Source of the DNA: Beta vulgaris subsp. vulgaris
Taxonomy: Eukaryota > Streptophyta > Magnoliopsida > Caryophyllales > Amaranthaceae
Assembly: GCF_026745355.1 (NCBI RefSeq)
Contig: NC_079205.1
Span: forward strand, 9,538,100-9,602,099
Direction of reading: 5' to 3'
DNA length: 64,000 nucleotides
A program made the translations under genes and the position numbers. Positions 11,105-22,800 of the stretch are shown piece after piece (position 1 is the stretch's first letter; the number at the start of each line of letters is the position of its first letter). The notes below the pieces were generated by a model. That model saw only the letters and a program-made list of their open reading frames with translations. It was not told the DNA's origin and did not search any database.

Positions 11105-12040
11105 AAATAAGTAAGAGATGGTATTGTGTCAGACTCGTCTAACACAAAACCACCTCGTCGGACAAAGCACCAACACGCACAAAAATGTTCACATTGTTTC
11201 AGTTAGTGTTCACGTTGCTTCAGTTAGTTTCTCTACAATTATATTACTTCAGTTACAGTATAAAATTTTCATTTATACAAATGTATTCCAACCATACTTA
11301 TTATTTTCAGTTAACTCTACAAATTATTCAGCTGGTATTTATATTGTTTCAGTTACTGTTTAAATATTTTCATTTACAGAAATGTATTCCAATAACTCAT
11401 TATTTTCAGTTAGAGTTTTACAGTTTTCAGTTGGTCTTTATATTATTTCAGTTACATCTTTAACTTTTTCATTTAAACAAATGTATTCCAATCAAACTTA
11501 TTCTTTTCAGTTAGTGTTTTTCACGAGAAGCTGCGTCAGTCTTCACCTTCGACTTCAAACTGCATTACGTACAGTTACATTAACAACAGCAACATTAGAA
11601 AAACACAACAACACACTAAAAATTTGAAGAAAAAAAATTCAGCGAAAAATCCAACCAAATTATACCGAGAAACTTCATCTCTGATCCTCTTAACCATATT
11701 TGCGATGTAGTATGTTAAATCAATTTCCGACAATAATCAAATATAGAATTTCGAACAAAAATGGAGTAAATTGGAAGAGAAGAAAAGCAAAAAAATCGAG
11801 AGCAAAAGTAAAAATAAGAAGAAATTTTGAAAGAAGAAGAAAGATTGAAATAAGAACAATGAAGAACGAAAGAAGTTTAAAAACCGTATAAAAACCTAAC
11901 TGTACCGTTAAACAAAAACAAAGAAAAAAAAACCAAAAAAGCCTGCGCACGTTTCTTATAAGTGAAACTTTTGGGCTCAACCCGTCCGACCAAATACATT
12001 GGGTCAGACGATCTGACCCAGTAGTTTCTAAATAAGTAAA
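11105..12040. mobile_element. Putative non-autonomous TIR element with internal repeats
   Basis: The left end (GTGTCAGACTCGTCTAACAC, about 11,127-11,146, continuing to CGTCGGAC) resembles the complement of the right end (GTCCGACCAAATACA then GGGTCAGACGATCTGACCC, about 11,980-12,020). This suggests terminal inverted repeats of about 45 bp. Positions 11,248-11,530 hold three copies of a roughly 100-bp unit, each with TTTCAGTTA and AAATGTATTCCAA. No target duplication could be identified, so the call is tentative. The ORFs across the repeats are not credible genes. Confidence 0.42.
11248..11530 (+). repeat. About 100-bp tandem repeat, three copies
   Basis: Units begin near 11,248, 11,349 and 11,448. 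Each carries TTCAGTTAC, a TTTTCATTTA word, AAATGTATTCCAA and a second TTTTCAGTTA about 30 bp later. Confidence 0.75.
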
Positions 12041-12650
12041 TTGGTGTATGAAAGTTGTTACATTAATAGCAACATTACTAGTATAAATAGCGTTGGTATT
12101 TTCTGAGTGCATCAAGAAAAAATCTTGCGAGCACATACTTGTGTGAGAAAAGAGTGAATTGTCAGTAACTTTATAAAACAAAAATTCTAAGATATTATTT
12201 TACTATGCTTTATTTTATTAGTGATATAGCGCATTAGCATTCCATCGAAGAGAACATGCCCTTATTACATAAGATCTCATAACGTAACACCATAGCAATT
12301 AACGTGATCTACATCATTTCCATGATTAGGTCATAAAATAAATAGGTGTAATTGTAGTAAAAAGATAGGAAGGAATTTTCAAGCAAAATCATAAAAGATT
12401 GAAAATCAATTGCAAGTAAAAATATATTTTCTTGATAATGGAGATGCAGTTCAATTGTTGGGAATCTTCTACTCTCATGATATATAAAAAATATAGTCAT
12501 GTAGAGCTTTTTTTATTCGCTCAATAAGTACTTTATTAATATTTAATTGTTATAATCTTTACTAATATATAATAAAATAAATTTAAGATAAAAAAAAGCA
12601 TTGACAAACGCGCACAGCCAATACAGACAAACTACAAATAATAAGGAAAA
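12041..12650. other. Intergenic, no feature recognised
   Basis: AT-rich spacer before the copia element; no gene or paired repeats seen. Confidence 0.45.
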
Positions 12651-12656
12651 AGTATA

Positions 12657-13080
12657 TGTTAAAATACAACTCCTACTTTGGTCAAATATTGCTACTCTAG
12701 ATGTAGATTGTAAAATCTACTTTCCTACACCCCCTCCCTAAAGCCTATTGTACACCTTAGTTAAAAAAAGTTTGCCAAGCATTAATTGCTAGTGTGAAAG
12801 CAGTAAAAGCAATAGTAGAGTGTAGTAGTATAAATAGGTGTTGTATGTATGTTGCAATGCGTGCTCAGCCAACTTTGAGTGTTAGCTACAAGAAGTAGTA
12901 GTAGTACTACGATAGCTCATTTGTCAGTGGAGTAAGGAGTAAATTCTATCAATTTCATGTAAGAGTGTTCTATCACTCAATAATATGTGTGTTTAGTGTT
13001 TAGATGTCAGCAACACTTTAATTCTTATATCCACTTATTTGTTGTTAATCTTTCCACATTATTACCCAAAATATCCTATA
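12657..13080 (+). repeat. Copia 5' LTR
   Basis: 424 bp, beginning TGTTAAAATACAACTCC and ending ATATCCTATA; the 3' copy ends CCTACA, so the terminal CA has mutated to TA here. It contains TATAAATAGG near 12,829, a probable TATA box, and matches the 3' LTR closely apart from the MITE in the latter. Confidence 0.9.
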
Positions 13081-13082
13081 AT

Positions 13083-13096
13083 TGGTATCAAGAGCC
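13083..13096 (+). other. Copia primer-binding site
   Basis: TGGTATCAAGAGCC, three bases after the 5' LTR, is the initiator-Met tRNA complement (TGGTATCAGAGC) with one extra A. Confidence 0.8.
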
Positions 13097-13288
13097 ATTC
13101 GTTCCGTTAAATTTTTTCGGAACCATTTTTTGGCAAATATCGGTCGGGGATCGATATTATTGCAAAGCTATAGTCAAAAATATTTTTGGCTATCTTAACG
13201 GTCGGAGACCGTATTGCAAGGTGATTTTCAATCAGTGCACAGTCCGATACTGTGAAGTTTGTTGGTCGGGGACCATGCTTACTTGCGT

Positions 13289-14035
13289 ATGTCGAGCAAC
13301 ACCAAGTCACAAACGGCGGATATTGCTAGTTCATCTAGTAATATTGATAAACTCGATAATGGAAACTACGGTACGTGGAGTACACGTATGCAATTCTATT
13401 TGTTGGGACAAGATCTTTGGGGTATAGTAGGTGGTAGTGAAGTTACAATACACCAAGATCCAGAAGAGTTAAAGAAGTGGAAGATTAGGGCCGGAAGAGC
13501 AATGTCCGTGCTAGCAGCAACAGTGGAGGACGAGTTGCTATACCGCATCAAGGATGCGAAGACACCCAAGGAGGCGTGGGACACCCTTGCATGTTTGTTC
13601 TCTAAGAAGAACGATGCTCAACTTCAGCTTCTCGAGAATGAGTTGTTGTCGATCCAGCAGAACAACATGACGGTGAACCAGTATTTTACCAAAGTTAAAA
13701 CTTTGTGTGAGCAAATCACAAAGTTAGATCCTGAAAATGCTATCACAGAGAAGAGGATGCGCAGGATTATTGTATGTGGCTTAAAGCCTGGATATAGTAG
13801 TCTTGTCACGGCGATCCGAGGTTGGGCTACACAACCATCTCTAATTGAGTTTGAGAATGTGTTAGCCAACCAGGAGGCTCTAGAAAATCAGATGTCTGGA
13901 GTTTCCGTCAAGGATGAAGAGAAAGCTCTTTTTGGCAACAAGAAGTCAAATAAGGGAGGTGATAAGACAGGCGAGTCAAGTAATCAACTGGCAAGTCAAA
14001 CAGACAGTATGGGGATTCAGAAAAGGACAATATAG
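13289..14035 (+). CDS. Copia gag (capsid part)
   Basis: The capsid-like Gag of a Ty1/copia element. The first in-frame ATG is at 13,289 (protein starts MSSNTKSQTADIASSSSN); the frame opens earlier with TTG. It has the UBN2-type core: LDNGNYGTWSTRMQFYLLGQ, then AWDTLACLFSKK and a long helical stretch ending GLKPGYSSLVTAIRGW. The frame ends after a Lys/Gly-rich linker, before the zinc knuckle, which lies at 14,119-14,160 in another frame (CYNCKKKGHYARDCW, spacing CX2CX4HX4C). Gag is therefore separated from its nucleocapsid part by a frameshift. Confidence 0.85.
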   Translation: MSSNTKSQTADIASSSSNIDKLDNGNYGTWSTRMQFYLLGQDLWGIVGGSEVTIHQDPEELKKWKIRAGRAMSVLAATVEDELLYRIKDAKTPKEAWDTLACLFSKKNDAQLQLLENELLSIQQNNMTVNQYFTKVKTLCEQITKLDPENAITEKRMRRIIVCGLKPGYSSLVTAIRGWATQPSLIEFENVLANQEALENQMSGVSVKDEEKALFGNKKSNKGGDKTGESSNQLASQTDSMGIQKRTI

Positions 14036-14077
14036 AGGAGGCTTTATCGAGGGGAGCTCGACAAGATCGACAACAGG

Positions 14078-17000
14078 ATGAGAAGGAAGGGAAAAATCAA
14101 ACACGACGAGATGTCGTGTGTTATAACTGCAAGAAGAAGGGACACTATGCTCGAGACTGTTGGTCCAAACCAGCAGAAGGGAATGCTGCAACTTCAGTGG
14201 AGCATGAAAGATGAAGTGAAGTCGAGTGGGATGCACAAGCATCCTATGCAGTTGAAGAGGAACATATCTTCGACATGGAGGCAGTGTCACCCAGAAGCAT
14301 AGAGCCCAAGGAAGTTGCACTTGTCGTAGTCAACGACAAAATGATCTATGACGAAGATGACTGGATCATGAATTCTGGTTGCTCCAATCATGACTTGAGA
14401 CAAAGAGAAATTTCTGAGCTTGTTTGAGTACAAGTGTGGTCGAGTTGTGATAACAACAAACAACTCAGAATTGTCAATAACCCATATTGGCAAGGCAGTG
14501 GTGATACCACGATTTAGCAACAAGCAAGTTCAGCTGGATAATGTCTACCATGTTCCTGGTATGACAAAGAATCTGTTGTTAGTTTCACAACTGACGGCAT
14601 CCAGAAACCATGTTATTTTTGGTCCTCGTGACGTGAAGGTGTACAAGATGATGGAAGGAAATTCTTCTCATATCTTAGAGGGACGACGTCTTGAATTAGT
14701 CTACATGATGTCTGTTCAAACGACATATGTAAACAAGGCGAGGAAAAATGAGACAACTGATTTATGGCATGCACGTTTGGGTCATGTTAGCTACAACAAG
14801 CTCAAGGTTATGATAAAGAAGTCGATGCTCAAGGGTCTTCCTCAACTAGATGTCAAGGACGATAGAGTTTATGTTGGATGTCAATTTGGTAAAGCACATC
14901 AACTTCCATATGAAGAATCGAAGTTCAAATCAAAGGAACCTTTGGAGTTGGTTCACTCAGATGTGTTTACTCCAGTAAAGCAACATTCGGTGAGTGGTTT
15001 ACGCTACATGATCACTTTCATCGACGATTTTTCAAGATATGTCTGGCTTGATTTCATGAAAGAGAAATCTGAAGCATTTGGCAAGTTCAAAATGTTTAAG
15101 GAAACAATTGAAAAAGAAGTTGGCGACAAAATTTGATGCCTACGTACAGACAACGGAGGATACATCCAGAAAATTCTCCCAATACTTGCAATATTGCAAG
15201 ATCCAATGCTAGCTCACTTGTCCAAATACTCCACAATAAAATGGAGTAGCTGAAAGAAAGAATCGACATCTTGTAGAGACATGCAGAAGCATGTTACATG
15301 CCAAGAACGTGCCACCATGTTTTTGGGTCGAGTGTATGAGAACAGTGAAACATGTGACAAATCGATTACCTCAGGCGAGACTAGATTTTATCTTACCATT
15401 TGAGAAGCTAATAAAGATGAAGCCAGCAGTGAGCCATTTTCGAGTTTTCTGATGTGTATGCTAATTCTTAATTCCTGAGCATATGCGTAGCAAGTTTGAT
15501 AAAAAGGCTAATCGTTGTATCTTTGTGGGAGACGATGATCAGAGGAAAGGTTGGAGGTGTTGTGATCCAACAACAAATACATGTCACGTGTCACGAAATG
15601 TGGTGTTTGATGAAGCGAGTCTTGGTGGTCACCACAAGTTGTATTATTGCCAGACTCGAAGGACATCGAGGAAAAGCTTCAAGAAAAGGTGGATGAGAAA
15701 GACGAAGGTTAGTCTAGTCAAGATGGTGGTAGTCTTGAGATGGAGATATTCAACCTACACCAACAGAAAGAGAGAAAAGATCATGGCAAACAGGAGCGCA
15801 TCATAGAAATACTGAAGAAGAAAGGCCAAGTCAAACTAAAGATTTTGAAGAAGAAGAATCTCACCCAGCACTACGCGGGTCCACAAGGCAAAAAAAAGCC
15901 AAATCCAAGATATGCAAATGCTGCAATGGATGAGTATGTAAAAGAGCCAAGTAGCTATGATAAGGCAGCTCGAAGGAAAGATTTGAGAAAAGGCATGGAA
16001 GAAGAAATTGAAGCTTTGCATCATAACGAGACTTGGGAGTTAGGGCCAAAGCCTAAAGAAGTTCAACCTATTTCTTGCAAATGGGTATACAAAGTGAAGA
16101 CTAGACCCGATGGTGCCATTGAAAGGTACAAGGCACGAATAGTAGCTCGCAGTTTTTCTCAGCAATATGAGGTAGACTACGATGAAACATTTAGCCCAGT
16201 TGCTAAGATTACTACAGTTCGTGTTTTACTAGCACTTGCAGCTAGTAATTCTTGGAAGCTCTGACAGATGGATGTCAAAAATGCATTTCTACATGGTGAG
16301 TTGGATAGAGACATCTACATGGATCAACCTAAGGGGTTTAAGAGTCATTCCTATCCATACCATGTATGCAAGTTGAAGAAGGCGATCTATGGTTTGAAGC
16401 AAGCACCACGCGCCTGGTATGGAAAGATAGCGGAGTTTATGTTACAGAGTGGTTATTCTGTAGCATCAGCTGATTCAAGCTTATTTATGAAAGCTCGATA
16501 TGGAAAGTTGGCTATAGTTCTTGTATATGTGGATGATCTTATTATCACACGAGATTTTGAGGGAGGAGATTCAACAAACAAGAGCTAATCTTTCAGTACG
16601 ATTCCAAATGAAGGAGCTCCGAGAATTAAAACATTTTCTTGGTCTTGAAGTGGAGCGGACTAATGATGGGATATTTCTATGCCAACAAAAATATGCCCGT
16701 GATCTTCTAGAAAAATATGGAATGGTCGATTGCAAGCCTATGTCAACTCCAGTGGAGGTTAATGCACGGTTATGTTCAGTCGAAGACAAAGATCTAGAAG
16801 ATGTAACCATGTACAGACAATTGGTGGGAAGTCTTATCTATCTCACGTTAAGCAGACCAGATATTGTATATGCAGTGAGTGTGATTAGTCGATTCATGCA
16901 AAAAACCGATGAAGCGTCACCTAGAGGTAGTACGTCGAATATTAAGGTACGTGAAATGAACCATTGACTATGGAATCCTGTACAACAATGATAAAGAGTT

Positions 17001-17445
17001 TGAAGTTGTCGGATACTGAGATGCTGACTATGCTGGTAATCTTGACAAACGTCAGTCAACTAATGGTTATGTGTTCAATCTGGCGTCTGGAGCAATCTCT
17101 TGGTGTAGTAAGAGACAACCAACAGTGTCACTGTCAAGTACAGAAGCAGAATATCGAGCAGCAGTTATGGCAACACAAGAGTGTGTGTGGTTGGCGCAAT
17201 TACTGAAGGATCTGCATCAGCCAATTGATCGGGGAATCAAGTTATGATGTGATAATCAGTCTGCGATACGTTTAGCGGAAAATCCTGTTTTTTACGCTAG
17301 GACAAAACATGTGGAGGTCCATTATCATTTTGTCCGAGAAAAGTAACTACGGGTTGAGATTGAACTTGAACAAGTGAATATGGAGGACCAGGTTGCTGAT
17401 ATATTCACAAAAGGTCTTGGAGGACCAACGTTTGAAAAGTTCTAG
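14078..17445 (+). pseudogene. Copia pol (protease, integrase, RT, RNase H), broken
   Basis: Domains can be followed in order across several frames. The protease motif at 14,371-14,379 reads Asn-Ser-Gly instead of Asp-Ser-Gly, so the catalytic aspartate is lost. Integrase has [12 protein letters not shown] and HSDVFTP (Asp 14,960-14,962), but the zinc-binding pair has lost one Cys (VYVGCQFGK). A TGA at 14,134+1,000 (15,134-15,136) interrupts it before RTDNGG (Asp 15,149-15,151) and GVAERKNRH (Glu 15,252-15,254). RT covers about 15,880-16,960 with KARIVARSFSQQ, a TGA at 16,262-16,264, and the YVDD active site at 16,526-16,537 followed by a frameshift. RNase H remnants ([11 protein letters not shown], then TKHVEVHYHFVREK) run to about 17,445. 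No functional product is expected. Confidence 0.88.
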
Positions 17446-17501
17446 AAACAACTTGGTATGATGTCGAGACTAACTTTGAGAAAGTAGTCGTTGAGGGGGA
17501 G

Positions 17502-19029
17502 TGTTAAAATACAACTCCTACTTTGGTCAAATATTGCTACTCTAGATGTAGATTGTAAAATCAATCGTCTTACACCCCTTCCTAAAGCCTATTATACACC
17601 TTAGAGCATCACCAAGGTGGGTTGGTCTTAACTAGTTTTTATGTTTTTGTCATTCTCTCTCCTTCTCCCCTTCTTACACCTCACATCCCACTAAAACTCC
17701 CACCAACTCATCTTTTTTTTTTTTGTCACAATGGTGTGGTTGGTCTTACTTGATTTTTCTATTTCTCTCTCCTACTTTTACCAAACCCCACCATATACAA
17801 TGTTTATTTTTTATATAAAATAGATGATTTAAATTAATAAAAGCTAATTAGATTACATTAAATTAATTACGAGCTAATTAGCTTACGTTAAATTAATTAC
17901 GATAAATTAAATTACGTTACAAGCTAATTAGCTTAGTTAAATTAAATTAGCGTTAACTTAAGATTATAGTAAATATGTGTTAATTAGCTTACTTTAAATT
18001 ATATTAGCGTTAACTTGACATTAAATTAAATTAGCGTTAACTTGATTGTATTAAATATGGGTGGTTTGGATTATTTTGGGAGTAATTAGGCTTATTTGAA
18101 TCCATAATATTGACTTAGTTTAAGTAATATTAGTAGGTAGGAGAGAATAATTAGAAAAAAAAATATACTAGGAAGGAGTGTGGTAAAATATATGAAATTT
18201 GGGCTCATTTTATAGATAAAAATATTTTATAGTCGTTATTGTAATTTTTTTTTTAATTTTAACGTCAATTTTTTTTACCGTTACATAATTTGTAACGTTA
18301 CAAATGATGCTCAGATTTTTAGCCAAGAAAAAGTGTTGAAAAGCACCACTTGGCAGCAATAGATTGGCTGCTCAGTGGGATCTGACGCGCGTCAGAGCCA
18401 CTGACAGCTAATCTGTCACATTTCCCCTTAAACGCACAACACTGTGTTATTTCTTTTGCCTTTTATCTTCTAAACTCAGCGTTTACATGCTTTGGCAATA
18501 AAATAAAATAAAAATCTGCCAGTTTTCTTCGCCACGTGGCTCCTCCTTATTAGGCGTGTGCACGCCATCCGATGTGTTGTTGGTCTGGAATTCTAGACCA
18601 ACCAGCTCCAGGACCAAGTACCCTAATGGTTAGACCAATTAAAACTAGTTTTACTATTTGTTAGACCAATTAAAACTAGACCATTGTATATGCTCTTAGT
18701 TGAAAAAGTTTTGCCAAGCATTAATGGCTAGTGTGAAAGCAGTAAAAGCAATAGTAAAGTGTAGTAGTATAAATAGGTGTTGTATGTATGTTGCAATGGT
18801 GCTCAGCCAACTTTGAGTGTTAGTTACAAGAAGTAGTAGTTGTACTATGATAGCTTATTTGTCAGTGGAGAGAGATTGTTAAGGAGTGAATTATATCAAT
18901 TTCATGCAAGAGTGTTCTATCACTAAATAATATGTGTGTTTAGTATTTAGATGTGAGCAACACTTTAATTCTTATATCCACTTATTTATTGTTAATCTTT
19001 CCACATTATTACCCCCTAAATATCCTACA
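17502..19029 (+). repeat. Copia 3' LTR, interrupted by a MITE
   Basis: The LTR starts at 17,502 just after the GAGGGGGAG tract and ends CCTACA at 19,029. Without the inserted element (17,604-18,695 plus one TTA copy) it is about 433 bp, similar to the 424-bp 5' LTR. Confidence 0.88.
17604..18695. mobile_element. Tourist-like (PIF/Harbinger) non-autonomous element
   Basis: The left end GAGCATCACCAAGGTGGGTT and right end ...CCATTGTATATGCTC are inverted repeats over the first bases and share the internal GGTCT(T/A)A(A)CTAGTTTT word. TTA flanks both sides (17,601-17,603; 18,696-18,698). The 1,092-bp interior is AT-rich on the left with AATTAGCGTTAA repeats, and carries a CCGTTACATAATTTGTAACG inverted repeat, as the autonomous element at 6,107 does (CCGTTGTAAATTACAACGG). 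No coding region. Confidence 0.85.
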
Positions 19030-19222
19030 GTGTCAATTAAGTTATTTAATATGTGTGTTTTTTTTATTTAATAATTGGTTAAAATAGTAATACGCCATCC
19101 ATTTCTACGTTTTGAGAAATATAAGGTATAATGACGGGTTAAAATGAATCTTATAAAGTGATCCAAGGGAGGGAAAACTGGAATAAGCGACATGGAGAAG
19201 AAATAAAGGAGAATATTTATAG

Positions 19223-19503
19223 TACACCTGGGTGTATCATACTCATGGTACACCCAAGACTATTTTCTCCAAATGAGCAAAATAAGCGAATGAGCAAATG
19301 AGCAAAATGAACAAATGAGCAAATGAGCAAACATTTCGACTCATTTAAGAAAATGAGCAAACACTTTTATTACAAAATGAGCAAAATGAGCAAATGAGAA
19401 AAATGTCCATATGAGCAAATTTGGTGTCAAATGAGCACCTGAAGTTCTAATTTATTACAAAAATACCCCTGGGTGTACCATGCTCATGGTACACCCGGGT
19501 GTA
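19223..19503. mobile_element. MITE with an internal AAATGAGC array
   Basis: The ends, TACACCTGGGTGTATCAT... (19,223-19,256) and ...ATGGTACACCCGGGTGTA (19,470-19,503), pair as inverted repeats over 34 bp with about five mismatches. The interior (about 19,270-19,435) is a run of AAATGAGC octamers with occasional AAAATGAAC or AAATAAGCG variants. No ORF. Confidence 0.7.
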
Positions 19504-19559
19504 CCATGAGTGAACTCGAAATAAAGTGAGAATGGTAAGAAAAAACCATTTGTAGTACA

Positions 19560-19813
19560 TTTTATTATTAAAATTAATGTAACTTTTACATAATCAAATA
19601 GACAAATATATAAATGTTCTTGGCCTCCAAAAGGGTTCTGCTACTGATCAAGTGATCAAACCATAAAGTGTTTCTCAGGTGATAGGTACCAAACAACTAA
19701 ATAATACAGTTTTGAGGCCTCCAAATTCCAATACTAACAAGTAACATAGTGACAGAAAATATTCCAAACCATATATATGTTACATAGCAAAGTAGACTCC
19801 AACTGTGAGTGAT
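19560..19813 (-). other. NLR-1 3' flank / probable 3' UTR
   Basis: Positions 19,680-19,813 resemble the flank of the decayed NLR at 26,505-26,590: TGAGGCCTC, then ATACTAA and ACTCCAACT(G/A)(T/C)GAGTG in the same order. The homology therefore extends past the stop codon, consistent with a transcribed 3' UTR. The polyadenylation site cannot be placed. Confidence 0.45.
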
Positions 19814-22800
19814 TTAGCAACCCTCACCCTCTGTTCCCCATTTTCTTTTCATCTTCAGTTCGGCTGTCTGATGATATCGTATTTTTTCAGAAAGAAGACG
19901 TGTGTCGACAGGGTAGTTGCGACGTAAGAGCTCCCACAATTCTGGTTTTTCAGACTCCAATGGAAGTGAAAGCAAAGCAGTTGGTGAGGCATCGCAATTT
20001 AGGTGGGTGGACAACTGCAACCTTTTCAGCTTTGAACAATCTTCTACATTGAGCACTTGTAGAGAAGTGCACAGGAGTAACCCTCTATATATGCTGCTCA
20101 ACTTTGGTAGCCCTTTTAGTTGTAGAATCCTTAAACTAGGAAGAGCAAATGTGGGTTCGGTGTATAGAAATAACTCTTCTATCTCTAGACAATTAGACAT
20201 ACTAACCTTTTCCAATGACGTACACAGATGCAGGTCCCTGTAAATTTTTCTCAACTTAGGTAGATTTCCCAACTCTAAGGTCCTTAAGTTAGGGAAAGCA
20301 GAGATGGGATTGGGTTTCGAATAGCAAGCATTCGATGGATCAGGTACTAGTGTCGTGGTGATCACACTTTGTGTTGATGAATATGATGAACAAATGCTGC
20401 TATCTCCTTCAAATACTTCTTCTAAATTCTCGCAGTTGTGGACTTCAAGGTATTCAATAGATGATAGTAGTGGTCGCTCTTGTTGTAGTAACTTGTACGG
20501 AAACACCACCTTCAACTTTGGACACATCCTGATAAATAATTTCTTGATATGGGAAAATGTTGCAACTGATAGTGAGTTAGTTAAACCTCTCAGATCAGGC
20601 ATATTCACCACCCATAATAACTCAAGGGTGTCAAGAGAGGGAACTATGAAGGAGTCTGGTTGCGTTGCTTCCGATATTAAAATGTACTCCATTCCTTTAC
20701 ACTCTTTTAACAACAAAATTTTCAACTCTTTTGCTCCAGCCAATGAGGGTAACAAATTTCCTAGACTTTCATACTTCAAGGCACTAATATTTCTCAGCAC
20801 CAGCACCTTAATTGTGCTTGGTAATATTGGTAGCTCCTGATGCTCGCAATCAGCGTTAAAGACCATGGATGTAATCCGGACTCTCTTGTCATAACCCTTC
20901 AATATATAATCATCAGAACCCATGAATATATCATCTTTATAAACCTCAAATATATGATCTTCATAATTCGAGGAATACCCTGAGTGATGCCCAAACTTTC
21001 CCTTAAGCCAAAATTCCTCCCAAAATATATCGCACACCTGCGAAGAATTTATCAGTTTATTGAACCTAATCACATCATCTACTATCGTCCAAACTCTAGG
21101 GGTTAGCTCCTCAAGATGCTTCAACCTCTCAATCCCCTCAAGTGGTATAAGAATATAATTGAATGATTTGGTATAGGAAGGAAGCCTCAAAACCCTCAGT
21201 TTTGTAAGCTTTGCTACTGATACATATTGAAGAACTTCACATCCTTCAAGTAAGAGTGCTCTTAGATTTTCTAAATTGGAAACACTATCTGGTAGAGTCT
21301 CAATCTGAGTGTGAGACAAATCAAGAACAGTGAGGGATCTCATGTGCGTAAAGAATGATTCAGGGATTTGCTTAAGTTTATAATTATAAGAAAGCATCAG
21401 AACTGCAATTTGCGGGGTCACAGGTGCCATGCCACAAGGTATCTCCTCTATTTGGTTACAACTCAACGACACGTTCTTCAAATCCTCACTCCACTTCTTC
21501 TCTTCTGGCAATTCCCTTAGCTCTAGTCCTGATTTTACCATGAAGCAAGGAAGATTTCTTGTTATCATAATTGCCATGTCTCTTATCAAATCATGCATCT
21601 TGACACATATTTTCTGATCCAAACGATCAAAGACTGACTCCAATAAACACAAGTTTTCTAGTCTATTCAAGATAGCATGTCCTTTTACTACTTGCTCTTT
21701 TCTGCTCTCTATTTCATCTAACAGTCCCTGATCAATCCAGAGATCTATCAATGTTTTTCTTTTTATTTCCAGATCTTCAGGATAAAGTATGCAGCTTAAG
21801 AAGCAGTTCTGGACCATCTTGTCATTCAGACGATCATAACTGTACTGCAATATTCGGAGCACATCATCTTCCATGTCAGTTTGCTCACGAACATTTTTCA
21901 GCTCATTTAGAGCATTTTGCCACTCATGAATATCAACTATCCCACTCATACTACGAGCCATTGTAGTAATTGCAAGTGGTAAACCGCAACACTCCTCAGC
22001 AACATATCTAGCTATTTGTTTAGCTTCCACTGTGAGAATGTCATAGTGCCTGAGCTTGTCAACAAACAAGTCCCAAGCCTCGTCTTCTTGGAGAATATTA
22101 GCCTTGATGACAAAGTCGCTGCATCCCATTTTCCGACACAATTCTAGTGAGCGAGTGCTCAGAACAATCTTGCAACTACTAGCTTCGAGGGGTATTCCAA
22201 CATCATCTTCTGAGAATAATTTCCACATGTCATCTAGGATGATAACAGTTGGGCCATTAGCAGCTAATCTATTGTGTAAAATAGCAGCTCTCTTCCTTGC
22301 ATCACCCTCTTCAAAACTTTCCATGCCAAGTAAGTTGGCAATTACTTCTTGCAATTTGTGCACACTCCAATTTTGTGAGACAGTTACCCAGTAAACACGC
22401 CCATAAAGGCTAGATTCCTGCAGCAGCCTGTTGTGTATCTGCAACAAGAGTGTAGTTTTCCCTACACCTCCCATTCCATACACGCCGATGATGTGGTGTT
22501 TGTGATTATGTAACCAGCCTAGAATTCTTTCATAATTCTGTTCAAAATTTGCTCCTACAATTTTTTTACCCACCAATAATGGCAATCTTGTGCTCTCTTG
22601 ATCAGGCAACACAAGCCCATATGGGAACTTTCCTTGTCGAATAAGTTCATCAACTTCTTCAATCAATCTGTCTATGCAATCACTGAGATTGGAGTTATTC
22701 GAAAATCTTTTACCTGGACTACCATCCTTCATTCTGCTTTCAACCTCATATTTTTTCCCTTGCACAGCAGTTAGCCATTGATGAACCTCTTTCCTTTGCT

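Larger units (their letters stand above)
12657..19029 (+). mobile_element. Ty1/copia LTR retrotransposon, decayed
   Basis: It has LTRs starting TGTTAAAATACAACTCCTAC at both ends (12,657 and 17,502), an initiator-Met-type primer site, gag, and pol in the order protease, integrase, reverse transcriptase, RNase H, which is the copia order. A GAGGGGGAG polypurine tract precedes the 3' LTR. The coding part has several stops and frameshifts. The 3' LTR is split by a Tourist-like MITE (17,604-18,695). No convincing 5-bp target duplication was found (GTATA left, GTGTC right). Confidence 0.92.
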
